Below are positions 47,834 through 60,573 of a DNA stretch of 64,000 nt, piece by piece. Position 1 is the first letter of the stretch. Each line of letters begins with the position of its first letter. The notes under the pieces are model-generated. The model worked only from the letters and a program-made list of their open reading frames with translations, was not told where the DNA came from and did no database searches. The stretch lies in assembly GCA_004123355.1 (NCBI GenBank), contig SCHM01000002.1:8591569-8655568 (forward strand), written 5' to 3'. A program made the translations under genes and the position numbers. Source of the DNA: Amphirosellinia nigrospora. Its lineage: Eukaryota; Ascomycota; Sordariomycetes; Xylariales; Xylariaceae.

Positions 47834-50639
47834 TCATTCCCTCTCCTGGCCCCTATCAACGGGCTGGGCTCCTATAAGCCAACCGACGCCCGATGCTAAT
47901 GTACCGACAGCTGCCTCTCGGAGTTGATCCCTCTTCCTGACCCGTGGTTGTCCAGAAGCTTCGTCCAAACCTCCCTCTGCATCGGTCGCCCTCGATTGCC
48001 CACTACGTTGTAGACTTGACAACGCTGAAATGTTTTGTTGGGCTCTCGCCATACTGGCTCTTGATAGGTCAAAGAGAGACATAGGCGCCTCTTCGCCATG
48101 TCGTGATGGCCGTGTCGTGTTCCTAGCCACGCCTGCGGGCACCGTACTACTAAACGCACCAGGCATCGCTTGTACATCGCCCCGATCATCCCACGCTGAT
48201 TCTTGCGCCTCTTCAGTTTTGATCGCAGCATTAAGCTCTTCCTCGCATTTTCGGAAGGCGTTTAAGATATCCTGTAGGGTCGCAGGCGGTGCAATACGCA
48301 CTGCCGCGGAAAGACACTCGATTCGTTGTTCCAAATGTCTTATGTCTAGATTCCCACTAGCTGTTCCAATGTGTGTCGGCCTTAGTGTCCGGGCCGTGCG
48401 GCGGTACTTGCCCGCCTGCAAGGCAGCTTTCCAGGAATACTCATCACTTATCTGAGGATTGGCATCTGACGCAACGCGATTGACCACATACGAATAAGCG
48501 GTTTCGAAATCATCCTCTGTCAACGAGGCATCTACGCACATCGCCGTTATTCGTCTCCTGGTGGTTACATGCTGATCGGGGATGGCTTTGGCTTCATTTT
48601 TGATTGCCCCAGCTTGTCGCTGTTAAGTAGACCAGCGTCAACCATATTAGATCCAATGTCAAGAAGGTCTTGAATATTGGTATAGCTCTTGGATTCTGCT
48701 CCAACACTTTTCCAATGATGGAGATGGGGTCCGTGTGAACCCTCAATACTACAGGCGTAAACGGCTCTCCTTTCTTTAGGACAAGGCGATAATCAGACAA
48801 AGCATGGGTCGCTCTTAGCAACGCTTCAATTCGCCTCGCCGCAGGGTCTGTTTCTGCCGACATTTTAGGGAATGCATGAACACTAGAAAAGATGTGAGTG
48901 TAGACCCTAGATAGGCAATAGAATAAGGGAACTCACATGTCATCACACTTTAGAAGCCCTCCACGCCCACGATGCGGGTTGGTAGCATTATCATATGCTT
49001 CCATCGCTGCGCTTATAACAGTATTTTGTAACACGTCCTCGGGTAGAGGTTTCTCGGGTGACTCTTCGTATATCGATCTTGCGAGAGAGTAGCCTAAGTG
49101 CGTGTAAGCCTCATTCACCTGAAGCGCGTTCGCTTTGGCAACGTACGCGTGTTCCCCAGAAACGCCTTCAGGCATTCAACCTCCAGGAATTCTTTCTTTA
49201 GCTGACCAAAAACACCACAAAATACGAATAGCAGAAGCCCCAAATGCTTCTTCGGCACCCCAGTCGCGCAACCACAGAAGCTCATTCCTGGCGCGAATCC
49301 AATACTTGTCGTCATTCTTGGGCCCATTCGTACCTAATGAGCGAATTAATCTGATAGCCTCGGCTTTCTGCTCCCGCTCGTCTTGTAAAAGGCTAGCTCT
49401 CCAGCCCGTCGAACGTTGCAAGGTGCTCCAGCTTTCGTGAGTATGAAGGCACTTAACGTGAAACATGTAGGAGATGGTGGATGTTGAATTGGGTGTCGTA
49501 AGATAGTTTGAGTTCTCAAGTAGATGGTTTCGCATCAACGAGGCGCTTTTGGCAGAGAGGAGGTCCTCGCTTTCCAGTCCCGTGAACGGCGAGAGCAGAG
49601 ATGATGCCACCTGTAGAGTCGGACAGGGTCTTGGTCCAAGAGGGTCATTATTTTTGTGATGATGCTGTTCACTCCCGAGAGGGCTTCCACGGAGGCCTCA
49701 GATATCAAATAAGCCGAAGCCAGCGCTGCGCGAGCAAACCTCCGTTCGAGAAATCCCTGCTCCTCATCATCTAGCCATTCCGAACCGATTTGACCCAAAT
49801 CAACATCAGTTGGTCCGTCCCACTGGTCAAAGGCCTTGACAGCTACCTTCCATGACACAGAGGCTTGGGTGGTGAGCCACTCGAGCACATGTTCCCAGGC
49901 CGGGCATGAAAGATGGTCCGCCCCACTACTTTCGGGTGGCTCTCTGTTTCTGTTCCATTGTCCATCTCACCTCGTTGTGCAGCCATGGTCCAATCAATCC
50001 GCGAAGGTCCCTTCCTACGTGCGACAAGTCCTCCTCGCGAGCACCAGTCCGTGATAGCAATAGATTCACTGCTGTTGTATCCAGACGCTCAAAAGATTCG
50101 AGCGTGTGTGTGATCGTTCGTCTGGATAATACTCATAATTACGACTAGCAAAGTAGTAGGGCTGAGACCATCCAAGTACGGATGCAAGGTGTCGTTGGAG
50201 AAAACGGCACAATAAGATGAAGCTGGGTAAGAAGGCCAGCCTCCTGGTCAACACGTGGCGCGATGGATGAACAGCGCGACACGTCCTGAGAGCATCCTTG
50301 GGACTGCGATCCCATGCAAGCGGCAGCAAGTGGAGGCGCCGGGTCTTCTTGGTTGCCTCGGCGTCGGTGATGTCCTGGACAGAAGACGGGTCGAACTGAA
50401 TAGACAAGTCGGGTTCCGAGTACAGATCACCCGACTCGATGCGCTCTACCAGCCCGACATACTCGCCCGACGGAAGCGTTTCCGGCAAACACGTGAGAAG
50501 CACTCTCAAGATTAACTCGGGCCGTAGAACATTGGGTGGGGGTGGCGAGAGCTCCCAAGCTCTGTAGGTCGGATTTGGTAGCGAAGTGGACGGCGAGCAA
50601 AAGGACTCTCGGGGGAGACAGAGAAGCTGCCATTTTCAT
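47834..50639 (-). CDS. SEC39: Sec39-domain protein of the Dsl1/NRZ ER tethering complex
   Basis: Tethers Golgi-derived COPI vesicles at the ER with Dsl1 and Tip20. Starts MKMAASLSPPRVLLLAVHFA (ATG at 50637-50639). The protein is all helical with no catalytic motif. Family-like stretches include MLEWLTTQASVSWKVAVKAF, SEWLDDEEQGFLERRFARAA, MPEGVSGEHAYVAKANALQV, ATHALSDYRLVLKKGEPFTP and CVDASLTEDDFETAYSYVVN. The C-terminal 150 residues are polar and end DRGQERE. One intron is clear at 48883-48936. At least seven frame shifts occur: near 50535 (CCC), 50113 (AA), 49622 (CCC), 49214 (T5), 49173 (AA), 48692 and 48600 (A5). The stretch 49900-50260 is also irregular and was not fully resolved. All resolved shifts lie at homopolymers. 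Divergent from NDUFS5. Confidence 0.85.
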
Positions 50640-51156
50640 GAAAGCAGAGGCATTCTGCTTCTCGTTTCTCTTCTATTTTTAATATGTTCTAAGCCAGTAG
50701 GGTGAGAATGAAGGGAATATGTTGGCTTTGTATTGTTGAAGGAGAACCATATGAGGAGCGCATCTGCAGATGATGGCATCACACTCGTTTTGTCCACATT
50801 GCGATTGCGGGCGCAGTACCTATACCTAGATACCGCACAAGGTACCTAATGCATGGGGTGGGTTAGGAGGATACGGAGGTGGCTATAGCATAGTGGGGTA
50901 CTCTTTCATTGGCTAGAACTATCAGAAATGAGCTCTATATTCTGCCCATGCAGTGTCTGTAGTAGCTCGCACCCGTCAATGCTGCGGTCTGTATCCACCT
51001 TACTCAAGCAGCCAACTACATTCGTTCATTTCCAAACCTCAACAGCTTAAGCACTCCCAAAGTCAGCGAGCCAACCGAACTGCCCAGCTCCAATTGAGCC
51101 GCCATCGATCCTCAAGCCCACCATACCTATCGAGTGTCTCCTTCACATCTCCCGCC
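50640..51156. promoter_or_regulatory. Divergent promoter region of SEC39 and NDUFS5 genes
   Basis: 517 bases without a supportable gene. CCTATACCTAGATACC and AAGGTACCTAA lie at about 50818-50850. Confidence 0.45.
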
Positions 51157-51617
51157 ATGGCCTCCGGATACGGTTTGCAGGGAGGTCTGTCTCCCAGCCT
51201 AGCAGAGTCCCCATCGACTGCTCAATCAACAACCACTAACCTGCGCAATCGAGAATTATAGGCCCCGGCCGATGCTTTCCCTTTTGGCAGGAGGTCCTCG
51301 CCTGCTACGTCGTCAATACATCATCAGAGGATGACACAGGAAAGAAGAAGTGTGCTCCCGTTCTAGAGGACTACTACGAATGTCTACACCACAAGAAGGA
51401 GGTTAGTCACGTCCCCCAGATGCCGGCCAAAGTAAAGACGGCGATGGCTGATTGACGGTGATCCCGGTCGCAGGCAGCGAGAGTCAGGCAGCTACAGGCT
51501 GCTTATAGAAAAGCCGAGGCTGCTTCGCCGCGAGATAATGCCCCAAGCGCCGGTCAGATAAGGAATCTGGGCTTACTCGACAAGGAAGACGACACAAAAA
51601 AGGTGCTGGGAGGATGA
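51157..51617 (+). CDS. Complex I 15-kDa subunit, NDUFS5-like twin CX9C protein
   Basis: Accessory subunit of mitochondrial NADH:ubiquinone oxidoreductase, located on the intermembrane-space side and oxidised by the Mia40 pathway (family knowledge). 103 residues, frame intact (312 coding bases), introns at 51185-51261 and 51402-51473. Starts MASGYGLQGGPGRCFPFWQE. The twin CX9C motifs are CFPFWQEVLAC and CAPVLEDYYEC, followed by LHHKKE and a helical tail (ARVRQLQAAYRKAEAA) ending TKKVLGG. There is no cleavable presequence, as expected for this import route. Confidence 0.92.
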
Positions 51618-52743
51618 TGTATTCCATCGTTCCATATATACCACTGCTTTCTCGATATCAATATATGTACATAGAGGGTGGGCCATGAGCGGGATCGATG
51701 GTTATTCTTGCTCTTAGAAATTCATCAGTGCACTGGTATGGCACCATTAGGCTATCTTCATTGATTAAAGGTCTTGTCCGACAAGGACACACAATTAACC
51801 CAATGTGTGAACAAACAGATGACAAGGGATGGACGCAGTAGACAGGTAACCCAAATCCGCCTACAAAATGGGCTCTCTAAGGTACGTCCTCCGAAATCTA
51901 GGCGAACCATAGAAATGTGGGTTTTATGTTTATTACGGGCGTAGACAACGATCCAGTGTATTCATGACGGTGGGCTACACCCCCCCGTGGAATATGGTAA
52001 TAGTACAACACCTCTCAGGCCAGTCTTCCGTTTTAGCTTCGATCAGAAATCTAGTGTTTTCTCTATGATAGCTAAATACGGCTGTCAAATGGAAATCAAA
52101 TGGAAATCGACAAAGGGGATACGGTAAATTCTCTACCACGATACAATAGGCGGCTTTAACATACCAAGGGCAAAAAAAATTCACTAGGATCTCTACTCAA
52201 CGGTGCAATCATGTCACTTCCATAGATATACCTACCTCTCACAGACTAGGTACCTAATAAAGCAGTTCAAGGCTATATAAGTGGTAAGGTGTGTTTATTC
52301 AGTACCTACCTAGATCATGTAGTAGGTACTGGGTAAGCTGCTGGGTTAACGGAGATTTTATTTTCGTACCTTCATATCTGCCACTTATAGCTCATCTAAG
52401 GTCTAGTAGAAGGAACGGCCATCTCTAAACAGTAACTTCCTTCCTCCCAGTGCACTCATACCTTACCCTCGATACATAAGTTGCACCCAACACTTTTTTA
52501 ATCTTCGTCTTGTTTCTTGTTCCTTTCCAAGTTCCCCGTCTCTCATTTTTCACACGTTCGTCCCGTCCAACCAATACTACATGTACGGAAGGGACCCCAT
52601 GACCAACGCAGGCTACCAGCCTTGAAGATCCTCGTTCTATCTGCGTAAACTGTCTCCTTCACCATTGCATCCTTTCTATTTAGAATCTACCTAGAGTAGT
52701 CTCCTTTCACTTTCCAACTTATTTGCATCAAGACTACCCAAAT
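51618..52743. other. 1.1-kb intergenic region, no gene seen
   Basis: The promoter side of the next gene. TACCTACCT, CTAGGTACC and AGTAGGTACT words cluster at 52228-52332, and a pyrimidine-rich leader-like stretch lies at about 52495-52560. No coding region is supportable. Confidence 0.5.
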
Positions 52744-54663
52744 ATGCCTTATTTTAGGGGAATCGAAATCTCCATCCATGCTAGCCTCGAGGCAAGGCAG
52801 GTTACCGAATACCCTCACCCCGATGGATCCTCTGTTCATCTTCTGAGAGCAACAACACTCCCAGTCGCCTGTGACGTCGCCCCAGGAACAGGCCGGGCAT
52901 CGCAACCCAATACTCCATCCATAACTGAGGATATCGACCCGACACGCTTGAAGAAGGTGAACCCACGAATCTCTGTTTACATCCCTTCCTTGCCTGGTAA
53001 GCTATCCCTCTGTTCCTCACCCTTGGCAGAATACTGACCGACCATCTTCAGGTGAGCAGTTTTGGCTGCGCTATTTCATCAACCAATCCCCACCCCCTCA
53101 GGATGTATCTTTTTCAAGATGACCATGAATGGACGCCACATCTCATCTTGGGGCATCAACACCAAAACTCACTCCACAGGGCTAGTCGTCCGAGCCCTTT
53201 ACCAGCCAGAAGACAAGTGGGGAGACGGATGCGGTTACAACCAGGCCGGTTATCCCGGCATTGAGACACGATACTTCCATTTCATGCCTGGTCTAGACAA
53301 GAAATCCATCGCAGAGGACGGCGGTATTATCGAAGTGCAGGTTTTCCGGTGCAAAGGACGGAAGCGTATTGCACTTGAACTTGACACCTATCGGAACCAG
53401 GAACGCTATGGGATCACGTAAGAATGATCCCCTCCCCCCTTTACCTATGATGCCTGCAGTTCCCGACTACCTACTATTATTGACACATAGGCTAATCTTC
53501 CAAACCTCGCCTTCATTAGCTCTCCCAGTGGTGGTCTAGTTGATAACCCCGAGGACGCCACATACTACAACTATTACCTAGTTGATGCGAAGGACTCCCC
53601 TTACGCTACGTTTTGTTTCCATTACAGGTCCATGAAGTATCTCAAGCAGCTCAATCTCGTTCCCCAGCTGGGATTCGAGGTGTCGCCAGCCCCCAGGAGC
53701 TCACGAGATATGCGGCGAGAACGATCTACAGAGAAATCAAGATCAGAGTCTACCTCCCCACTTGCTCGGCGATTTACTTTTGATGCCACAACGTTGGAGT
53801 CCCAGGTCTTCGATGATAATTTCGGTGTTATAGGAGACGAGGTCACGGAGACAGAAACTAATGCTCTGGAGGAATACTTTCTAAAAAGCCCCCCCGATAT
53901 TTCACCAACTTCCTTCAACGGCGCAGCCGCTCCAGCTACAAGTCAGACCCCGGAGGCGGAGCTCTCCGGCGACAAACATAAACAGCAACGCCCACTGCCT
54001 GAAATCCCGAATGCTCAGACAAGGCCTGCATCGGCATCATCGCTACGTTCAAGTTGCCCATCGTTGACACCATCCTTAAGACTGTATGTTGAGAGTGACG
54101 ATTTCGAGAATGAGGAGATCAGACTTAGTACGGCACGGCCTATGCTCATTTCTTTGGAGTCGGCGCAGGCGTTAGAATTAATTGATACCGGAGCTGAAGA
54201 AGGCGCCTCTTTCTCTGACTACGCCAGCTCGCCCGGTTCCACCGAAGCTTCTCATTCGCCCAAGCTGCCTTCTCCGAGAGGCTATATTCCTACAACTGGG
54301 AGTGTACTGGAGAGACACCTTACCCAATTCGACTCGCCTGTTGCTGGATCATCCCCACACCGAATCCAAGATATGCCATCTTCAAAGACAGACCCTTTGG
54401 ACAGTGATCAGATCGAGCCTCGAACCGTTTCCCTTAACTTGACCGAGGCGGAGTGGCTCCGCCAATCCCCGTCGCCCCTACAGCGAAAGGATAAACAAGA
54501 AAAGCGCCTATGCAGTCACCAGCCCGGGCCACCCGTCGATGAAACTGTTGGTGTTTCGGACAGTAGTGGCCAGAGTCAGAACCGTAACGTAGTACACTGC
54601 CAGAGGCAATCCACCCAGCTCCTATGGGCAACTGGATATAATAGTGCAGCCTGGGGCGATTGA
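52744..54663 (+). CDS. DUF7918-type protein with long disordered tail
   Basis: Function unknown. About 587 residues in three exons (introns 52997-53051 and 53418-53519). The first ~270 residues are a compact beta-rich domain: MPYFRGIEISIHASLEARQV at the start, then NPRISVYIPSLPGEQFWLRY, FFKMTMNGRHISSWGINT, TRYFHFMPG, IIEVQVFRCKGRKR and ATFCFHYRSMKYLKQLNLV. It resembles a domain common in fungal hypothetical proteins (DUF7918 by memory, not searched). The remaining ~310 residues are rich in Ser, Pro, Thr and Glu and are probably disordered, with many SP/TP sites. A one-base shift in the C5 run near 53095 (missing C) was needed to join the two parts of exon 2; with it the length is divisible by three. 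Confidence 0.75.
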
Positions 54664-55800
54664 CGCAACTTGACCAGCGAAATTTTGCTGATTCACTATG
54701 TACAACTCATTTCAGTGAGGATCTTAGACGCTGTAAGAGTAGGTGTTTGGAGGATTTGTGAGAACTCAATTCACATTCAGTACTGTTGAGATAAGGTGGT
54801 CACTACAGGTAGCGAAGTAGGTATGTGATGGACGAGAATCTGTGTATCCTTCGCTGCCTTCGCCATGTCCTCGTTCACCGTTTAGGTCCAATTAATGAAT
54901 CGAGGCAGAGAGGGAGGAGGAGAAAGGGCGGGGTGAGGGGGCAGAGTAGCCCTGCGTTGCGTAACAAACAATGTTGGGACTCAAACGGGATAGATGGAAG
55001 TGTTTTCACAATCATTCCAGTAATAGTTGCAAGGAAACATTCGTGTCACTCTGGCCAATTGCGCTCACTTGGTCCTATTTGTCGAGGGGATGGGCGCCTT
55101 CACCGTGGTATTCGGCAGCCTCCAGCTTTTCGTGTCTTCTCGGCTTTCTCAGTTTTATCTGTCATGACCTTCGAGACCTTTTTTATATGTAATGCATGTT
55201 GAGCTATTCAACATAGTCCAATTGTGCCATTTTTGTACCGTCGGCCATCTGTGCATCTTTCTATCCTTCTTCGTATGTATAGTGACTTCCCACGGTGTAT
55301 AAAAAAGGCGGCGGCTTGTATGTTTCAGAGCATAGTCCCCAGCTGCTCGGTGTGTCCCAGATATATTCCTTACTCACTTGGATGCTGCTGTTGGTACTGA
55401 TGGGTACTGATGGGGTGCAAGCTGTCTCGAGACCTCAGGTGTTGACGTGCTCGAATGCGACGGTTTATAATGATTTCGAAAAGACGGCATAATGGTTTCT
55501 TCGATGAGATTGTCATACTTTGTTTAGTGTCCATATTGAATCCGCGTGACTAGGAAAATATGCATTGTCCCGGGGTAGTGAAGGGCGGAGGTGAAAATAG
55601 CATCGTCATCACACAACCCACCAAAGAGTTGGAGCAGGTCCTCAAACACACGATAGCGAAAAGAAACTACAACTGTAGACTTGTATGCACATAAACATCT
55701 CTTACGAGGAGAGGGCTTCCAAGAGGTACGGCTTACGACTGACTTGTACTTCTAGGCCTCTGTGTATGAGCCACTTCCACGACTTGGCATCACCTGAGCA
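54664..55800. other. 1.1-kb intergenic region, no gene seen
   Basis: Contains the 3' end of the DUF7918-type gene and the promoter of the OXNAD1-like gene. There is a purine-rich stretch at 54902-54950. No coding region is supportable. Confidence 0.5.
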
Positions 55801-57079
55801 ATGATGACGTCCAAGCTAGATCACCTGGAGAGAACAGCGGCAGAACCGCGAGACAAAGTGAGCAATACACTGCGCAAAATATACGAGAAATTTGAGGTTC
55901 AGGGAAAATACGCCAATGCTGATACATGCAGTCCCTCAACACCGTCGTTCTCCAGCATATCGAGGAGGTCAACGACACGACGCGCATCTTTCGCTTAAGG
56001 ATCCCACGAGATTCCCCTCCTATTCGCGTATGTTCCGCTCCTTTTCTCACATGGCGTCGATACTGGTGCCATTTTCAATTCAATACCCAAGTCGAGGTTA
56101 AGACATTGATCATACATACTTGATCTTGGTCACGTGCAAAATCTCACGTATCGACTTCGCCCCCAGACCAGTAGGTAGCCACACCCAGTTCAACTAACAC
56201 ACGACCGAAGTTCCTACCGGGCCAGTGGCTCGACGTATACATGCCAGGCGTCGAGAAGGCAGGCGGGTTCACCATCACCTCGACGCCCCGTGACGCGCGC
56301 CTCCACATCATCCCCAAGCCCGCGCGACGAATCCGCAGACGGAGGAGCTCTGGGCAGCGAGAGCACGGCGACTACTCCGCCGCCGCCGCCCGAGGGCCCG
56401 TACTTGGAGCTCGCGGTCCAGAGATCCCCCGAGAACCCGCCCGCCGCCTACCTCTGGCAGTCTCCGGCGGAGGCATACTGGGCGCGGAGCTCCGGGTGCG
56501 CGTCGGCGGGGGTTTCGTGTTCCCGCCGCCGGGCGTCAACATCCGCGCGCTGCGCCGCGTCGTCTTCGTCGCCGGCGGCGTCGGCGTCAACCCGCTCGTC
56601 TCCATGCTGGGTAGCCTCGCCGCTGCCGCCACGCCACCGGGATTCGAGGTGCACTTCTTGTATTCGCTCAAGGACCCCGGCGGTAGCGGGAGGAGGAGGA
56701 GAAGGGCGCGGGACATGCTCTTCGTTGAGAGGATTGCGCGCATCTTCCGCGAGGGGAAGGTGCGGGGGCGGTTTCAGATTTTCCTGACAGGGGAGGTCAT
56801 CGAGAAAGATGAGGACGGGGTGATTACTTGTAGCGACGACGGGGACGGGGATAGGGAGGGGAGGGGGAGGGGCGTGATGTCTTACCCTTCCACTCACGTA
56901 GATGCACCGTCGACGGCGATGTTGCTGAGGCCGTCGGCACACCCGCCGAGAGACGCTTCGCCGTCATCTATGTCTGTGGCGTGCCGACCATGACGGACGA
57001 GTTTGTGGCGCGGCTTACAGATCGTGAACATGGGCTTGGGATGGATCCTCATCGGGTTTTGTGCGAGAAGTGGTGGTAG
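55801..57079 (+). CDS. OXNAD1-like ferredoxin reductase-type oxidoreductase
   Basis: FAD/NAD(P)-binding reductase of the ferredoxin-NADP reductase superfamily; physiological partner unknown. The start MMTSKLDHLERTAAEPRD matches the opening of fungal OXNAD1 proteins as I know them. A frame change or small intron separates it from LNTVVLQHIEEVNDTTRIFR (about 55920-56020). After an intron of about 180 bases comes FLPGQWLDVYMPGVEKAGGF, with the flavin-binding FTITSTP motif. YLELAVQRSPENPP, RVRVGGGFVFPPP, the pyridine-nucleotide motif VVFVAGGVGVNPLVSML, FLYSLKDP and, at the end, VIYVCGVPTMTDEFVARL and LCEKWW follow. The 56300-57000 part is very GC-rich with several frame shifts (for example near 56467, one G missing). 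The order of domains is complete; exon limits are not fully resolved. Confidence 0.82.
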
Positions 57080-57708
57080 ATAGGTAGTTAGACAGGTAGA
57101 AAAGGGGCAAGTGGTTTAAACTGTGAGACGCACCAAACGCCTTCTTGCAGTTTCCCCCTTATATGGCTACATAATGCTATGTTGCGACGATAATTAATAG
57201 CTATACGCCTTAGAATAGCGTTTGGATGCCCATCTTCGGAGTTGCAGGCTGGATTACGCAAACTCGCCACTCAGTGGACTGCTCTGATACGACATGCCTA
57301 AGAAGTACGAAAAGAACTTTGGTTGCAAAGTTTGTATATCGAAGATAGAATAATGGACATACAGTTGAATCATGCTCATGAGATTTAGGTAGGTTTGATT
57401 TTTTTCTGGTTGAGAACTAGGTTGATTTTCATCCCAGACCCATTTGCTATCTTCTAACGCCTCAGACCATACCTCAGATATCCTGGTACTTCCTAGATCA
57501 ATATGAAGGATTAAACATGTTACAGGGCTGACATCATCGTTTAAACCTATTTTATAGATCTATGGCTGCCACCATGTGACTTCCCTCTTGGTTGCATAAC
57601 CCGACCTTTACTGCCGGTAGTAAAAACGTTATTTGCTACAGCCCTAGACCGGGTAGGCAATAGCATTAGAGAAAGTGCTCATCTATTGGGTTTGCGCCCA
57701 TCTAAAGC
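57080..57708. other. 3' intergenic region, no gene seen
   Basis: About 630 bases between the convergent OXNAD1-like and AP-1 gamma genes. AT-rich, no repeats noted. Confidence 0.5.
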
Positions 57709-60573
57709 CTAAGAGGGTTCCGTCCACTTCACCTGATCCATTACTTGGCCGGCTGACGGGTGCTTATAGCCAACTCGCAACATTAGTCGCAAAGGCTGCA
57801 ACCCAAGACACAACGATTAGCGGATAACATAAAAGGGGAGGTAGGGATTAATTTAATTTCGGATGCTGTGAAAGGCTTGTTTTTACTTACCCCTTTGCTT
57901 CCCAAAATCCTCATCATCTGGGTCGCTTCGGCGCCAGGGGCGATATTCGAGTTGGATATGCTCATGAGCTGCAGCTTTTGTGTCTTTGGCACAGCAGCCT
58001 GCAGACCGACGTCTGATAACTGGGAGTCGGAGAAATTTGAGAAACGCGCGGTCACCTGGACTGCACCTTCGGCATTGCGCTGTAATTGGAGAACCACCTT
58101 CAGGCCATTCGCATCATAACATGGTAGCCCTGCCGGGACGGCAGCGGTGGATGGTTGTTGGGGCGGAGGGGCTCCAAACACATCCAGGCCGGAACTAGCA
58201 GGGGCGGGACTGGGGGCTGATGGCGCTGGTCCTTGAGAGAAGAGATCCATTATCGAGGCATTAGTAGCGGATTGCGGCGGCGGAGATGTTGTCGGTGATG
58301 TACTTCCACCTAGTATGTCGGCAAGAAGATCGGTATTACTTTGTGCTCCGTTTGTAGGCGAGGCTAGGGGCGCCGAAGTGCTGTCTCCCATAAGATCTAA
58401 GAGGTCCTGATCTGTCGTGGGCTTGGCAACAAGCTTTGATTTGCGATTGGCACCCTTTTTGGCCTTCTTCGTGGCCTCGCCGAGAACTCGCGACTCTTCT
58501 TTGATCTGAGGTGGAGGCATCTTCTCGAACACGCCACGACGAATTTCATCATACGCGAAAAGGTTCCCATACTCCACGGCTCTTTGCTGGACTTCAACAT
58601 CCAAGGTGCTCTGGTATGTCTGCAATAGGTGCTTCACGCGTTGGATCTGGGGTCCATCGGATAGGCGGGTGCTGAGCTTGATGAGTGCGGTGACAATATA
58701 CTGGGGTTGTGATTTGGGTCGCATAGCTGCTGTTGAGTATAGTCGTGAATAAGTCGACAATTTCGTGCTCCTTTACTTCCTGCACTAGCTCTTCCTCCTC
58801 GTATTGACCTCCTCGAAGCAGGGAATCTCCGTATTCTCCGATGCACCAGGCGGCAGCTTGCGTCAGACTCTCCTGGGTTATGTCTTTCTTTAACCAATAT
58901 ATAATTTCTGTACGGCATAGGTCTGTAATTCCGGCGTGGTTGCCACGAGCCGGAACGAGGCCAGGATGGGCTCCTTCACGTAATTACCCGCGAGTGTCAA
59001 ACACGTAGCATTGTATCGACATGCACCGTTTTTAGGAGAATATCGATCGGCGGCGATTCCATTTGGCTTGTCATGCTAGGCTTGAATTCATTGTCGGCGA
59101 CCTCCAAAAAGGCAAGTAGTTCGCGAATGAGCACACGGACATTGCTCTCGTTGATAAGGGTAAAACTGAGGTCAAGGGCTCGTCTCCTTATGCTGATATC
59201 CGGATCCCGCAGACACTCGAGAATTGTGTTACGATGTCTTTGGACTGCATTAGGTTCGATGGCAACAACCTTCATCAGTGTGTTCAAAGCCACATAGCGG
59301 ATGTTGTTGTCCCTGTTTGAGAGAAATTTGCCAAGAATATTGACACCTAGCACTCTTAAGCCGGAGTCGGCCTCAATGTCAAGGATAGTGCGCACGGCTT
59401 CGTAGAGGATCGAATTGCCCACGTTCTTGGACGAGTCCGTGTTGGTGGCTACTTGTGCTAGGATGTCGTTGATTTGCTCGGTGCCCTCAGCATCACCACG
59501 AACAAGCACACGGAGGAGGCGGAGAATTTTGACTTGCAAGAACGGATCGGTAATACCCATGACATCATGCTCCGGGGCATAGCCAGACGTTGCCAGACCC
59601 TTAAGCGTCCTGACCAGCAAGGGAATGAATTGTTTGTACTTCTCAATGATGCCTTCATCTGTGCCCTCCTCCTCCTCTGCTTCACACATGCTCGTGATAA
59701 GCGTCAGGCCGCAGAGTAAGACGCCATGGTTTCGATCGGACAAGAGCTGAGAGGCCTTCTCGACGAAGTGTTCTTGTAGTTCGGGGACCTTTCTACAGAT
59801 TCGCATGGCACAGAGCGCAGCCTTCCGTCGGATATAGGGGTTGGCGGTGGATATTAGATTCTCGATTTCGGGAAACAGATCTCGGGACATATCGATGGAG
59901 GCGATGTTGCCTAGTGTACAGAGAGCAAGGCCGACGACATACTGATTCGAGTGGCCCAGGTCACTAAGAGGAACGGGGCAAGTATCAGCAGCCGGACGGG
60001 TGGAGGTGTGGTGTGGCGGAATGTAGTATACCTTTTAAGGGAATTGGTGACGAGGGTCAGGACACTCTGCTTCTCGTCCAGCAGAAGACTAGTGGCCAAG
60101 TGCCCCAGACGCTTGTCGGCAAAGCGTGATGAGGCGAGCAACGTTATGCATTCTATCTGACCGAAATGGGTCTTCTCGCCTAGCGTGAAGAGATAGAGTA
60201 GTTTGGCGACATTATTTCGCCTGTCAACGTCAATTAGACACTAGTTCAAATCTCGACTGTCGGGGCAACAGTGCTGGTGGTGATGGAGGAGGTATGTGGG
60301 TAGTGCGCACCTCACGTTGTGGTCGTGGCTCTCTTCGCGAAAGCTAGCTCGAATAGCGGCGCTCTCCTTTTGAATGACGGCACGCTCGTCGGCAATGGTC
60401 TTTGTGGCGCGCACATTACGGATGAACTGTTTCACTAGGACAGCTCGAGTTAGCTGGAGATGAGGAGGGGGAGGGGATAGGATAGGGATTCGGTGGGAGG
60501 AATAGGGGCAGCGGTTGAGCTTCAGAACAGTTTCCTGTGCTTTGCTTGGCTTGGCTGGCTTACAAGAACTCAT
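57709..60573 (-). CDS. APL4: AP-1 adaptor complex, gamma-adaptin (large subunit)
   Basis: Clathrin adaptor subunit for trans-Golgi and endosome sorting. Starts [20 protein letters not shown], where the first 10 coding bases are split off by the intron 60435-60563. Other introns are 60221-60310, 59964-60031 and 57796-57890. The last exon encodes [28 protein letters not shown]. The trunk is the adaptin helical solenoid ([78 protein letters not shown]). A Ser/Pro/Ala-rich hinge with LLDLMGD, a clathrin-box-like site, follows, then the gamma ear ([20 protein letters not shown]). Several frame shifts lie near 58703 (C4, extra base), 58893 (GG) and 59000-59060 (a group of three). All resolved ones are at homopolymers. 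Confidence 0.92.
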
